A stretch of DNA of 64,000 bases from Maribellus maritimus (lineage in GTDB: Bacteria; Bacteroidota; Bacteroidia; Bacteroidales; Prolixibacteraceae): contig NZ_JAIKLE010000003.1 of NCBI RefSeq assembly GCF_022267315.1, positions 124,001 through 188,000 of the forward strand, written 5' to 3'. Shown piece by piece: positions 18,393-27,594 of the stretch (within the stretch, counting starts at the first letter, position 1; each line of letters opens with the position of its first letter). Position numbers and translations under genes: made by a program. The notes under the pieces are model-generated. The model made no database searches, was not told the origin of the DNA, and was given only the letters and a program-made list of their open reading frames with translations.

Positions 18393-19724
18393 TTAATAGT
18401 GACAACGCATACAATCGTTAGCGCCAATATCCTCGGCGGTTATGGTATCAATTCTTCCCGCCTTCAAATCTTCATGTAATTTGATATATTGATCGTAATA
18501 GTCATTCTCTTCAAAATTCACCTGTGTTTCCCTGTGGCAATTGATACACCATCCCATCGAAAGGTCGCTGTGTTGGCGCATAACATCCATTTCTTCAACC
18601 GGACCATGACACGTTGCACAGTCAAGTTTTGCAGAGCCAACATGCACAGCGTGGCTAAAGAACACATGATCGGGGAGATTGTGGATGCGTGTCCATTCAA
18701 TCGGCTGCCCTGTTTCATTGGCCTCCACAACTTTGGAAATTTCAAATTTTCCACTGTTTGTACCTTCCCTGATAATAATATGACAATTCATACAAAGATT
18801 GGCTGCGGGAATTCCTGCAGATTTTCCTTGCTCAACGGTTGTGTGGCAATACATACAGTCAATACCATTTTCACCTACATGGACAGCGTGTGAGAATTTT
18901 ACCGGCTGATCGGGAGCATAATTTTCCTGGCGTCCCAGACGAATAGCATCCGTCACTATCATTTTTATCTGCCAGCCAAATGCTCCAATAAGTAGAATTA
19001 CAGGAATAAACTTCCACTTTATTTTTTTAAGGAAAATTAATTCTATGATTGCCCAGGTAAGTAACAAACCTAAAAATAAAAATAAAATTAAATTATTGTA
19101 ACTGGGTTTTGAAGCTACCGGCCCTTCCGCTGCCATATTATCCAAAAACGATTTTACTGTTCGCAGATCGTCTTCGGTTAATTCAAAGTTTTGGTGTGAA
19201 GCTTGTATTTTAACTCCAGTTGGATTCATTACTGCATTTTGAAAGGCAGCAAAATCCATATGTGCATATTTTACGGCGATATCGTGCGCTGATGGATTCC
19301 AGTTTAGCGTATCAACCTGTCTGATGTTATGGCATGAAACACAGGATTGACTTTCACTTCTGAAAGGTAAAAGCCCGCGAAAAAAACGCTCTCCTCTTTT
19401 TACTTCATCAATTTCATGCCCTTCTGACACAGCGTGATCAATTTCACCGGGAGTTGCAGTAGTTTCTTCATGCCCGGAAGCAGCACTATCAGTCTCTGAT
19501 AAATGAGCACTGTCCTTTCCCGGAATTATTGCTTCATTTTCAGAATTTTGATTCCCAGTGGTGTCGTCTGGTTGTTGAGCAACCATAGTACTTTCAGAAA
19601 CCGAAGCGGAATCATCCTGTGAATAAGCAAATTTTACATAAAAAAAAGGAATAATTAAAACAACAAGAAGAATACGAAAGGATACTTTTTTTGTACCTAA
19701 TCTCCCACGAAAAAAATTTCTCAT
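18393..19724 (-). CDS. actA: Alternative complex III multiheme cytochrome c, ActA
   Basis: 443 aa from the ATG at 19724 (an in-frame ATG at 19781 would add 19 residues). After a signal or anchor segment at about 17-35 comes an acidic, Ser/Thr-rich linker (about 36-108), then a separate cytochrome domain with CVSCH at residue 128, two membrane helices at about 211-231 and 237-257, and the usual five-heme domain with CxxCH at 290, 311, 369, 393 and 438. Described ActA proteins are pentaheme, so the N-terminal heme looks like an extra, sixth site. First gene of the act operon. Confidence 0.9.
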   Translation of the reverse strand: MRNFFRGRLGTKKVSFRILLVVLIIPFFYVKFAYSQDDSASVSESTMVAQQPDDTTGNQNSENEAIIPGKDSAHLSETDSAASGHEETTATPGEIDHAVSEGHEIDEVKRGERFFRGLLPFRSESQSCVSCHNIRQVDTLNWNPSAHDIAVKYAHMDFAAFQNAVMNPTGVKIQASHQNFELTEDDLRTVKSFLDNMAAEGPVASKPSYNNLILFLFLGLLLTWAIIELIFLKKIKWKFIPVILLIGAFGWQIKMIVTDAIRLGRQENYAPDQPVKFSHAVHVGENGIDCMYCHTTVEQGKSAGIPAANLCMNCHIIIREGTNSGKFEISKVVEANETGQPIEWTRIHNLPDHVFFSHAVHVGSAKLDCATCHGPVEEMDVMRQHSDLSMGWCINCHRETQVNFEENDYYDQYIKLHEDLKAGRIDTITAEDIGANDCMRCHY

Positions 19725-20025
19725 TCTGTCCAGTTTAGCATTAAAACAAAGGCCTGTCCAATAAAACATAAGATTTAACAAACTACATCTGCAAAGGTTT
19801 CAGAAAAAGCCTAAAAACTTCTAGAAAAGATAATTAAAATCAGGATTCTTTTCAAATTAAATGAACATTAATTTAAAATAAACTTACTCAGAAACCGACA
19901 AATGTTTACATAATATCAAACTCACCAAATCATATTTTCTGAATTTCAACAAATTCAACAATTGAGTAAAAAAAAGGGAGTGGGAAATTAACAGGAAATA
20001 AAATTTACAATTTTAAACTCTACCT
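19725..20025 (-). other. Intergenic gap upstream of actA, 301 nt
   Basis: Must hold the act operon promoter. AT-rich, with no exact CAAAnnTA/CAAA pair on the minus strand and no terminator that I can draw for the AI-2E family gene. Confidence 0.4.
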
Positions 20026-21156
20026 TTATTCAGCATTTTTTTCATTTTCTAATTTCTCAGTAAGTTTCCTCACCAGTTTCAGGTTATCAAAAAATTCTTT
20101 GGCGATAACCCTAAGAATTGTATAGACCGGAATTGCCAGGATCATTCCTAAAATTCCCGCAAGGCTTCCCGCCGCCATGATCACCAAAAAAATTTCAAGA
20201 GGATGTGCTTTTACGCTGCTGGAATAAATTAGCGGCTGAAATAATACATTATCGATAACCTGAACAGAGGCGAAAACAATGGTCATAAATCCTAATAATG
20301 GTAGCGTATGGCTCATAAAATCGGCATTTATATTCAGCGCTGCACCAATAAGCAGACCAACTGCAGCTCCCATCCATGGCCCCAGATAAGGAATTACGTT
20401 AAACATTCCGCAAAATAAACCAATTACAACGGCGTGATTAAATTCAATTCCGACAATGGTTAATCCCAGAGTATCAAGCAACATGACCATAAAAACTTCG
20501 AAAAGTAAGCCAATAAAATAACGTCGCAATAAATGGGAAATAGAGTCCATTATATGTGCCACCTTCTCTTCCATTTCTGTTGGAACGATAAGCAAAACGC
20601 CCTCGCGAAACATATTTTTCTCTTTCAGGAAAAAGAAGGTAATAAAGGAAACGGAAAAAAAAGCAATTAAAAGTTCACCCAGCGTACCTGCCACAACTCC
20701 AAAAATATTGGAGAGCCTCGATACATCTATCTCCGAAGTCAACTGTTCTGTCAGTACATCCATAAATGTTTTGTTCTCCAAAGAAAGTGTATTGCTACCG
20801 GTAAGCTCAAGTAAATGTGAGATTGGCTCTTCAATGGAATTGATCAGCGCTTCCAGATCGATTTGTGAAAGTGTTTCAACTTCACTGATTAGAAGCGGGA
20901 TGATAAACCTAAAAAAGGAAATAAAAACAATCCATAATACAACCAGGGTTAAAAATGCAGCCAAACCTTTGGGAATTCTGATGTTTTTAATGTGAATCCC
21001 GCTCAGCCACCGCACAAGCGGACGACCAATAAAAGAAAGAACAACCGAAATAAGCACATAAGTAACGATTGCACTAAAATACCAAATCAAAAAAACGGTA
21101 AATATTCCGCCAACTATAAATAAAATATTCCGGGTTCTGCCTTTTAGTTGAATCAT
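20026..21156 (-). CDS. AI-2E family transporter (UPF0118)
   Basis: 376 aa membrane protein of the AI-2E transporter family (PF01594): paired N-terminal helices, a central soluble segment (about 95-150), then a C-terminal block of helices with the family signatures GLLFEVFMV, VIPYLGPWMGA near residue 250 and a PLIYSSSVKAHPLEIF segment near 310. The name is historical; members include AI-2 exporters, Na/H antiporters and unknown permeases, so the substrate is open. It has an exact consensus promoter (see the next entry) and appears monocistronic. Confidence 0.85.
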   Translation of the reverse strand: MIQLKGRTRNILFIVGGIFTVFLIWYFSAIVTYVLISVVLSFIGRPLVRWLSGIHIKNIRIPKGLAAFLTLVVLWIVFISFFRFIIPLLISEVETLSQIDLEALINSIEEPISHLLELTGSNTLSLENKTFMDVLTEQLTSEIDVSRLSNIFGVVAGTLGELLIAFFSVSFITFFFLKEKNMFREGVLLIVPTEMEEKVAHIMDSISHLLRRYFIGLLFEVFMVMLLDTLGLTIVGIEFNHAVVIGLFCGMFNVIPYLGPWMGAAVGLLIGAALNINADFMSHTLPLLGFMTIVFASVQVIDNVLFQPLIYSSSVKAHPLEIFLVIMAAGSLAGILGMILAIPVYTILRVIAKEFFDNLKLVRKLTEKLENEKNAE

Positions 21157-21173
21157 TTGATTTCGATTTTAAA

Positions 21174-21204
21174 CAAATATAAAGCAAGAAAAACTTACTT
21201 CAAA
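21174..21204 (-). promoter_or_regulatory. Exact Bacteroidota consensus promoter for the AI-2E family gene
   Basis: On the minus strand: TTTG (complement of 21201-21204), 19-nt spacer, TATATTTG (complement of 21174-21181). This equals the consensus TTTG-N19-TAnnTTTG. Initiation about 7 nt after the -7 box, near 21167, leaves a leader of about a dozen bases before the ATG at 21156. Confidence 0.8.
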
Positions 21205-21331
21205 TCATTCGCATTGAAAGTATCCTGCTACGCCGTGTAAGCCAAAAAACTGTTCCAACAACGCGAGTATCACAGCACAATAAAAAATAAGATTTCGAAC
21301 CTGTAGTCAACACCACTACCAAAGATATTTT

Positions 21332-22255
21332 TTACTTTACTTTCTTTTCCCACTTCGCCAAAATACGCAGAGGAGCGTTATAAATGAAATTACATACCTG
21401 ATCCAACTTCTTCCAGCACCAAAAATTAAAAAACTTTAGAAAACCATGCATTCGTAAATGTACAGGGATTTTGTTTCCAAACGTAAAAAACTCATATGAC
21501 TCCAAATCAGCAGCTTTGTATAAATCTTTTAATATTCTTTCATCAAAAGAATGAATATGTGCATGAAGCGGAGTCGGGTTATTGCAGTGAACGCAAAGAG
21601 AATAACGAATTCTTTCCTTGTAAGGCGTTGTTACGATCAGGCTTCCTCCGGGTTTTAGAACGCGTATAAGATTCGCCACAAATTTTGCGGGATCAGCCAC
21701 GTGTTCAATAATCTCCGACGCAACGATGTAATCATAAACATTCTCTTTAAATGGCAAAGAAAATACGTCGGCAACCACTGCTACATGATTTTCAAAAGGG
21801 TATCTTTTCAACGCTTCTGAAGTATTCTCCAATGAAATATCCATAGAAACAACTTTATAGCCCCGGGGACATAACTCTTTTGCCACCCAGGCTTTACCAC
21901 AACCCACATCAAGTATTTTTCCTGATTTATTCTTTATTTGTGAAAGAATATATTCTCCCACTCTTTTATTCATATGTTCGGTACCACTGTCACGCTCTTC
22001 AAAATAGTCAAATTCAACTCCATCCTTTTGGTAATGATCAATATAATTAAAATTGGTTTCCTGTTTTTGGTGAATATCTGGTTTTGAAAGGTTCTCCTCT
22101 TTATCCTGGCGAAGAAAAACCGGAACATTATAACGGATACTAAATTCCTGCTTACAACTTTCGCAGACCAATGTATTGGACTGCTCCATTATTTTCAGGT
22201 CGTGACTTTGGCAATAAATACAAAGCAAATCATTCTTCAAAACACTAATCATCAT
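21332..22255 (-). CDS. Class I SAM methyltransferase with N-terminal zinc ribbon
   Basis: 307 aa. Residues 12-34 hold two CxxC pairs (Cys12/15 and Cys31/34) typical of a small zinc ribbon at the front of methyltransferases acting in polysaccharide clusters. The SAM site is seen as ILDVGCGKAW (about residue 115), an acidic end of strand two (VVSMDIS) and VASEIIEHVADP, with GGSLIVTTPY further on. It overlaps the upstream asparagine-synthase-like gene by 4 nt (ATGA). Likely methylates a sugar or lipid-linked glycan made by this cluster; the acceptor is unknown. Confidence 0.8.
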   Translation of the reverse strand: MMISVLKNDLLCIYCQSHDLKIMEQSNTLVCESCKQEFSIRYNVPVFLRQDKEENLSKPDIHQKQETNFNYIDHYQKDGVEFDYFEERDSGTEHMNKRVGEYILSQIKNKSGKILDVGCGKAWVAKELCPRGYKVVSMDISLENTSEALKRYPFENHVAVVADVFSLPFKENVYDYIVASEIIEHVADPAKFVANLIRVLKPGGSLIVTTPYKERIRYSLCVHCNNPTPLHAHIHSFDERILKDLYKAADLESYEFFTFGNKIPVHLRMHGFLKFFNFWCWKKLDQVCNFIYNAPLRILAKWEKKVK

Positions 22256-23826
22256 TTATTTGTCATTAATTGGTTCAAAAACTGCAAATACCACTGTATA
22301 ATGTAACTATTGTAAGCATTAGGTTTTAACGGTCTTTGATAAGAATAATCTTTGCGGGAACTCATTAAATCAATGGTGATTTCGCGGTAAAAAATATCAT
22401 CAAACAGCGGGTAATACATATTTTTCAAAAAAGCCGGAGAAATTTTTAAAACCAGTCTTTTCAAATTTGAAGGAGTTGAGGTTGGTCTCATGCTGTTTTT
22501 TAAATGAAAGTCTACCTTATGTGGTTTAAAAAATAGCTTTTCCAATGTTTTGTTGTAAAAACCAACTCCTAATTTTTGCTCAAACGGCAAATTCCGAAAT
22601 AAATCAATAAAATCTTTATCAAACAACGGCATTAAAACTTCTACGCCAAAATAGAACCAGGCATGGTTGGCGTTGCTTATAAATTTACACTGCCTTTCCT
22701 GAAAATCCCATTGCTCATATTTCTGCCATGGCTCAGCCGCTGTATTTGCCAAAAACCATTCTTCAACACAACTTCCAACACCTCTCAATTGCCTTGCATT
22801 TAAAGGATAAGAAGAACTGTATTTGTTTACCATTTTCGAAAACAAATACCGGTTGTTTGCTGTTCTGACGTGTGAATCAAGATGTGAGCCTGCAAAAAAA
22901 TCGCCTGAATAACCCGGCATAGCTATCGTTTTTGTCGTTATCATTTTGTTTTTCTGCAAATAACCGATAGCAAAATAATCCTGTAAAAAGGGCATCGATG
23001 AAATATGACCGGCAAACTCCGCATAGTTCAGAAACTGCTGCGTTTTTGAAAATCCCGAGATAAAATCCTCGTTGTATTCAATAAAAACATGTGAATACCC
23101 CAGCTGTTTTGCCACTTTTTCTGCCGGTTCGACTTCCACATTTCCTTTTCGTCCCCAGGTTGCACAAAGAACATTTTTATGCCCAAATTCCTTTAACAAA
23201 CAAGCCAGGAGTCTAGAATCATAACCTCCGGTTAGCGGAAGCAATACCTGTTTATTTTTTAAAAAATCAGAATATCTTTCAAACAAAGACAAAATGGATT
23301 GATGTAGTTTTTCTTCCTCAACTTTTCTATCCAAAATATCACCCACTACATCAAAAAATGACATGTTAGTCACCCGACCATTTTCGAAAACAACAATCTC
23401 TCCCGGATTTACCTGGTATATTTGTTTAACAAGTGTGTTGTTATTGGGTGTTACACCAAACAATAAAAAATAGTTTTTTGAAAACGAATCTATTTCCGGA
23501 GTTGAAAACTCTTTTACCAATAAATACGGATCATCCGAAACAGCTATCTCATTTCCATTCTGAAAATAAAAAAGAGGATAACTCCAGGTATGACTGCAAA
23601 CCAGCCAAACCACAGAATCTTTATTTATAACTATTGAAAACTGTCCGTTAAGTTGAGTAAAAAACTTTTTTATGTTTTCAACAGAATCCGAATGCTGCAA
23701 TATCAATCTTCGAAAGCCGTCCCCCGAAATATACTCTCCGTTCAACCAGGTAAAACCGCAAACCGAAATTCCTCCGTCGGAAGTCCAGCTATATTTCTCA
23801 AGGTTGATTTTTGGCCTTACATCCAT
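22252..23826 (-). CDS. Asparagine synthase-like protein, glutaminase site absent
   Basis: 524 aa. The C-terminal half is an asparagine synthase ATP-pyrophosphatase domain with the PP-loop TGGYDS at residues 199-204. The N-terminal 150 residues keep the fold of a class II glutaminase (SDGGISVCGFTWLNGEY, LNGQFSIVI, SDDPYLL) but there is no Cys at position 2, so it cannot use glutamine in the normal way. Such proteins occur in surface polysaccharide and natural product clusters, where they may amidate uronic acids. It overlaps the flippase gene by 10 nt and the methyltransferase by 4 nt. Not asnB for amino-acid synthesis. Confidence 0.78.
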   Translation of the reverse strand: MDVRPKINLEKYSWTSDGGISVCGFTWLNGEYISGDGFRRLILQHSDSVENIKKFFTQLNGQFSIVINKDSVVWLVCSHTWSYPLFYFQNGNEIAVSDDPYLLVKEFSTPEIDSFSKNYFLLFGVTPNNNTLVKQIYQVNPGEIVVFENGRVTNMSFFDVVGDILDRKVEEEKLHQSILSLFERYSDFLKNKQVLLPLTGGYDSRLLACLLKEFGHKNVLCATWGRKGNVEVEPAEKVAKQLGYSHVFIEYNEDFISGFSKTQQFLNYAEFAGHISSMPFLQDYFAIGYLQKNKMITTKTIAMPGYSGDFFAGSHLDSHVRTANNRYLFSKMVNKYSSSYPLNARQLRGVGSCVEEWFLANTAAEPWQKYEQWDFQERQCKFISNANHAWFYFGVEVLMPLFDKDFIDLFRNLPFEQKLGVGFYNKTLEKLFFKPHKVDFHLKNSMRPTSTPSNLKRLVLKISPAFLKNMYYPLFDDIFYREITIDLMSSRKDYSYQRPLKPNAYNSYIIQWYLQFLNQLMTNK

Positions 23827-25160
23827 AGTCTGAGTAAAATTAAAGGAAGTAAAATTACAATCAAGATTTTAAAAACGAACTTCAGTATATCACCAGGTTT
23901 TACCCCCGCCAGTTTTAGCGAATAGGCTCCAAGCGCAACAAAAAATGCAAAACCGGTGAAACTGTATAAGCCTATTGCCCACGAAATATTTTTTAAAATT
24001 ATTCCTCCAATTAACAACCCGGCAATTCGGAAAGCCATTAAAAGAATATTGAAAAACATTGAAATTTTCTGTTTCTCCATTACGATCATTATTGCCGACA
24101 GCGGTGAGATCAACATAACAACAAATAACCAGGGTGCAATAAGTTGCGCCAAAAAACCTGAAAACTCCCATTCTGCCCCAAAAACCAGCCGAAAAATAGC
24201 TTGCCCCCACAAGGTCATTACGGTAAAAGGAATTATTCCTATTAGAAATTGTTTTTTAAAAAGTGAAAAAGTAAGCCGGCTCAAATCTGGAACATTATCT
24301 TTTAACGACCGGGCCTTTTGTATATAAACACGCGAAACAGAAGTACTTAATAATTGAACCGGAGTACTCACATAACGGTGCGGAAAAGAATATAAGCCAA
24401 GCATTGTACTGCCAAAAAAAGGCTTAATCAGAAATACAGGCAACTGACTACTTAAAAAGTTAAAGATCTCGGAAGCAACAGAAAATTTTGGAAAATTAAT
24501 GTACCTTCTTCCATAATTCCGTTCTTCTTTTGTGAAACGAAATTTATGATTCCATTGTGCTTCCGGAATCATTCGCGCATAAACAAAATAAATCAACAGT
24601 TGCGCCAAAAAAGCGCCCATAAATAATCCGGTGTCAGGAAAGGCAAAAAACAAACACTGCAATATTCCTGTGGTAACTGAACGCGTAATTTCCAGAAAAG
24701 AAAGTTTTTTAAACTGTTTATTACTGATTAAAACATTACGTAAAAGTTGTACAGCAGCAAAAAAGAAAGAATACAAAGGGATAAGTACCAATTGCAAAAC
24801 CGACGTTATTAACTCTACTCCTTCAACCAGAATATAAACAAAAATTCCAAGCGCTACGACAACATTAACAAGCACATTGATTTTCTGAGCCAACCAAAAA
24901 ATATGTCTCTTTTCCGTTTTTGTTTCTGCCAGAATGATTGCATTTTCATACTTTCCCGTGGAAATTATTGAAAGTGTGGAAGCAATTGTAATATACAAGA
25001 CAAAAAGTCCAAAATTCTCAGGAGAATAAATCCGGACAATTATTAAAGCAAAAAGCGCCGGAAATAACCGCGCCAGAAACATTCCTGAAAAAAGGCTCAG
25101 AATATTTCGGTAAAACTCGCTTTGAAATACTTTATTAATCGACTCTCGCAGGGCAGGCAT
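23817..25160 (-). CDS. Oligosaccharide flippase (Wzx/MOP superfamily)
   Basis: 447 aa with 12 or so hydrophobic helices and short loops, the layout of polysaccharide biosynthesis flippases. Conserved-looking features are an early FSGMFLARLFPALFALI helix, YSPENFGLF, and a middle FPHRYVSTPVQLL loop. It should move a lipid-linked oligosaccharide across the inner membrane. First gene of a three-gene overlapping operon with the asparagine-synthase-like protein and the methyltransferase. No glycosyltransferases are next to it, so the rest of the pathway is encoded elsewhere. Confidence 0.82.
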   Translation of the reverse strand: MPALRESINKVFQSEFYRNILSLFSGMFLARLFPALFALIIVRIYSPENFGLFVLYITIASTLSIISTGKYENAIILAETKTEKRHIFWLAQKINVLVNVVVALGIFVYILVEGVELITSVLQLVLIPLYSFFFAAVQLLRNVLISNKQFKKLSFLEITRSVTTGILQCLFFAFPDTGLFMGAFLAQLLIYFVYARMIPEAQWNHKFRFTKEERNYGRRYINFPKFSVASEIFNFLSSQLPVFLIKPFFGSTMLGLYSFPHRYVSTPVQLLSTSVSRVYIQKARSLKDNVPDLSRLTFSLFKKQFLIGIIPFTVMTLWGQAIFRLVFGAEWEFSGFLAQLIAPWLFVVMLISPLSAIMIVMEKQKISMFFNILLMAFRIAGLLIGGIILKNISWAIGLYSFTGFAFFVALGAYSLKLAGVKPGDILKFVFKILIVILLPLILLRLWM

Positions 25161-25317
25161 GTATTTTTTTTAAGCTGTGTAAAAATAGAAAATAGAATTG
25201 GACTTAAAAACGGACAGGAAATGAAAAACCCAACAAATAAAATTTACATAGCGAGAGTTTATCTCATTCATAAAATTAAAACAATTAATAATCTTTATTT
25301 TTGGAAAAAATTTTTTC

Positions 25318-26040
25318 ATGGACTTTATTCTCGACAATCAGGAAACCGAACAAAAATTTCAAAAATTATTGTCTCTTATCAAATTGCGGAAAAACGGTGA
25401 TGTTTCTTTGATGATGAGCCAAAAAGGATTAAAATACAAACTAAACTGGGGTGTTTCGCTGATTGAACTAAGGGAAATTGCCAAACAATTTGACCCCGAC
25501 CATTTACTTGCTTTAAAACTCTGGAACAAACAGTGGCGCGAAACCATGATTCTGGCTTCCCTGCTTGATGAGCCAGAAAAGGTAACAGAAGAACAGATGG
25601 ACTACTGGACCAAAAGTTTTGAAAATACAGAAATTGCGGAACAGGTTTCTGCCAATCTTTGGGTGAAATGCAAATTTGCTTTTGTAAAAGCATTGGAGTG
25701 GTGCCGGGGGAAAAAATACCTGGTTCATTTTACCGGAATTCATTTAATGAGCAGACTCGCTGTGACAGAAAAAAATGCTATCGACGAGATGTTTGAGCCT
25801 TTTTATGCTGAACTGGAAGTACTGGCGCGAAACACAAAACTCCACACCATTATATACCGCTCGGTAATTGCTTTGGGTAGTCGTTCGGCATTATTAAATA
25901 CACAAAGTGTAGAACTCGCTCTTCAAATGCAGCAAAGCGACTTTGAAGACACTGTCAAACTGGGGGAAACACTTTACGAAGAACTAAGCAGCCCTTATTT
26001 TAAGGAGGTCTGGAAAACAAATCCAAATAAGAATTTGTAA
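25318..26040 (+). CDS. DNA alkylation repair (AlkD-like) protein
   Basis: 240 aa, fully helical, with HEAT-like repeats in the pattern of the DNA alkylation repair family: WGVSLIELREIAKQ near residue 43, LALKLWNKQWRETMILASLL near 63, then MDYWTKSFENTEIAEQVSANLW near 93. AlkD glycosylases remove N3- and N7-alkylpurines by holding DNA in the concave helical face. Usual length is 210-240 aa. Many Bacteroidota members are annotated only by this fold, so enzymatic activity is not certain. Stands alone between the divergent flippase operon and a Bax inhibitor gene. TATTTTTG at 25292-25299 could be its -7 box. Confidence 0.7.
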   Translation: MDFILDNQETEQKFQKLLSLIKLRKNGDVSLMMSQKGLKYKLNWGVSLIELREIAKQFDPDHLLALKLWNKQWRETMILASLLDEPEKVTEEQMDYWTKSFENTEIAEQVSANLWVKCKFAFVKALEWCRGKKYLVHFTGIHLMSRLAVTEKNAIDEMFEPFYAELEVLARNTKLHTIIYRSVIALGSRSALLNTQSVELALQMQQSDFEDTVKLGETLYEELSSPYFKEVWKTNPNKNL

Positions 26041-26049
26041 TAATACCTG

Positions 26050-26086
26050 AAAAGCTGTCAGTATTTTGCTTCTGGCAGATTTTTTG
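26050..26086 (+). terminator. Terminator after the AlkD-like gene
   Basis: Short stem of CTGTCAG (26055-26061) with CTGGCAG (26072-26078), one G-T pair in the middle, followed by a run of T. Weak but correctly placed 15 nt after the stop. Confidence 0.5.
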
Positions 26087-26143
26087 AATTGTGTGACAAC
26101 TGGTTTACATTAAGATTTTGAAAACATTTAAACAAAACAGAAA

Positions 26144-26911
26144 ATGAACTTATCAAAAACATCAAATCCGGTTTTTAAAGAGAGGGTTTTTAGCCGGGGA
26201 TATTCATCGGCATCAGATGTTATGACGGTGAACGGAACAATAAACAAAACCGCTCTGATGTTACTTTTGGTGGTAGCAGCTGCCGTTTTCACCTGGAACA
26301 AATTTTTTGACGTTGCCAACATTAATCCGGAGGCAGGATTTTCAGCCGTTGCACCATGGCTGGCCATTGGAGGGATTGGCGGATTTATAACGGTTCTAAT
26401 CACTGTGTTCCGTCCGCAAAGTTCGGGAATTTCAGCACCGATTTATGCCGTTTTCGAAGGACTCTTTCTAGGCGGTATTTCTGCTTTTTTTGAAATGCAA
26501 TACAACGGAATCGTAATGCGGGCCGTTGCACTAACACTGGCCGTTTTTGCTGCGATGCTGTTTTTCTACCGCTCGGGGATTATTAAAGTGACAAAAAAAT
26601 TCATGTTGGGAGTTTTCGCCGCAACAGCCGGAATTGCGCTGGTTTATTTTGTAAGTTTTATCGCCGGACTTTTTGGCGCCAATCTTGGCTTTTTGTATGG
26701 AAGCAGTAATTTCAGCATCGGTTTTAGTTTGGTGGTAGTCGCTATTGCAGCGCTCAACCTGGTGCTCGATTTCTCTTTTATTGAACGGGCCGCCGGATCA
26801 GGAGCTCCAAAATACATGGAATGGTATGGCGCATTTGGCTTGATGGTAACTTTAATTTGGTTGTATCTCGAAATATTAAGGTTACTGGCTAAAGTGGCCA
26901 ACCGGAATTAA
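26144..26911 (+). CDS. Bax inhibitor-1/YccA family membrane protein
   Basis: 255 aa with seven membrane helices after a polar N-terminus of about 40 residues. The pattern fits the bacterial Bax inhibitor-1-like family (BaxI_1): VMTVNGTINKTALML before helix one, APIYAVFEGLFLGGISAFFE in the middle, and the late FSFIERAAGSGAPKYMEWYGAFGLMVTLIWLYLEILRLL-type ending described here by its acidic and aromatic positions. Related proteins are pH-sensitive calcium leak channels (BsYetJ). Single gene with its own terminator. Confidence 0.85.
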   Translation: MNLSKTSNPVFKERVFSRGYSSASDVMTVNGTINKTALMLLLVVAAAVFTWNKFFDVANINPEAGFSAVAPWLAIGGIGGFITVLITVFRPQSSGISAPIYAVFEGLFLGGISAFFEMQYNGIVMRAVALTLAVFAAMLFFYRSGIIKVTKKFMLGVFAATAGIALVYFVSFIAGLFGANLGFLYGSSNFSIGFSLVVVAIAALNLVLDFSFIERAAGSGAPKYMEWYGAFGLMVTLIWLYLEILRLLAKVANRN

Positions 26912-26929
26912 AAAAATATTTTAGGTAAA

Positions 26930-26974
26930 GAATGGCATCCCTGTAAGTTGTAAACAAAGGAATGCCATTTTTTT
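26930..26974 (+). terminator. Terminator after the Bax inhibitor-1 gene
   Basis: Stem AATGGCATCC with GGAATGCCATT around an 18-nt loop, ending in seven T. Lies 19 nt after the stop. Confidence 0.85.
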
Positions 26975-27038
26975 CATTTGTTACAAAGGGAGGAAACTTC
27001 TTAAAACATTCCTGCCATACTATGTGTTCCGTATTTTG

Positions 27039-27425
27039 ATGTTTAAAATATTTAAATTTATAAGAAACCTTAGTTGGATGAATTTCCTGACGCTATTGCT
27101 GCTTATCCTGACAACATTTTCTTCGTGTACTGTACGGAAAGCAATGCAGGCTGAGTTGAAACAGGAAATAACCCAAACTTTGAATCCGATAAAATCGGCT
27201 ACCATCGCTTCATATCATTGTCTTAGCTACGACGAAATATCTGCAGTCCTTAAAACCGGAACCAATGTAGTAAAGCTAAATTTCTTCCCGAATTCAATTA
27301 CACAAGCATTCACTTCACAAAATACAGTTAGCGGGAAATATTTATTCCCCATATCGGTAAACCTAAATTCTGCGGTTACCATTCCGCTATACATTCTTTT
27401 TCGCCAAATCAAAGCATTTGTTTAA
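27039..27425 (+). CDS. Small lipoprotein of unknown function
   Basis: 128 aa from the ATG at 27039; the frame is open from a GTG at 27024, which I consider less likely. The N-terminus has basic residues (KIFKFIR) before a hydrophobic core and a lipobox TTFSSC. The mature part is only about 95 residues with no family that I recognise; it lacks an acidic run after the Cys, so it may stay periplasmic. Stands alone. The ORF could be real on signal-peptide evidence, but confidence is limited because of its small size. Confidence 0.5.
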   Translation: MFKIFKFIRNLSWMNFLTLLLLILTTFSSCTVRKAMQAELKQEITQTLNPIKSATIASYHCLSYDEISAVLKTGTNVVKLNFFPNSITQAFTSQNTVSGKYLFPISVNLNSAVTIPLYILFRQIKAFV

Positions 27426-27594
27426 TTCTGAAATCAAAGCTTTTCCGTTTAGTCTTATCAAAAACTATTTTTCACTTTTAAATCCTTCTGTTTTGAAAAC
27501 GGGGGAGCATAGTTAGATTACAAATCGACAAAGTAAATGTTACTTAATACCCAAACAAGTGTAAACTGATTTCAGATGAATTAAATAGATCGAA

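Noticed and set aside
21285-21345. tRNA-like GGTTCGAAATC word on the minus strand
   Set aside because: It resembles a T-arm, but there is no matching 5-bp T stem, no D arm and no acceptor stem around it.
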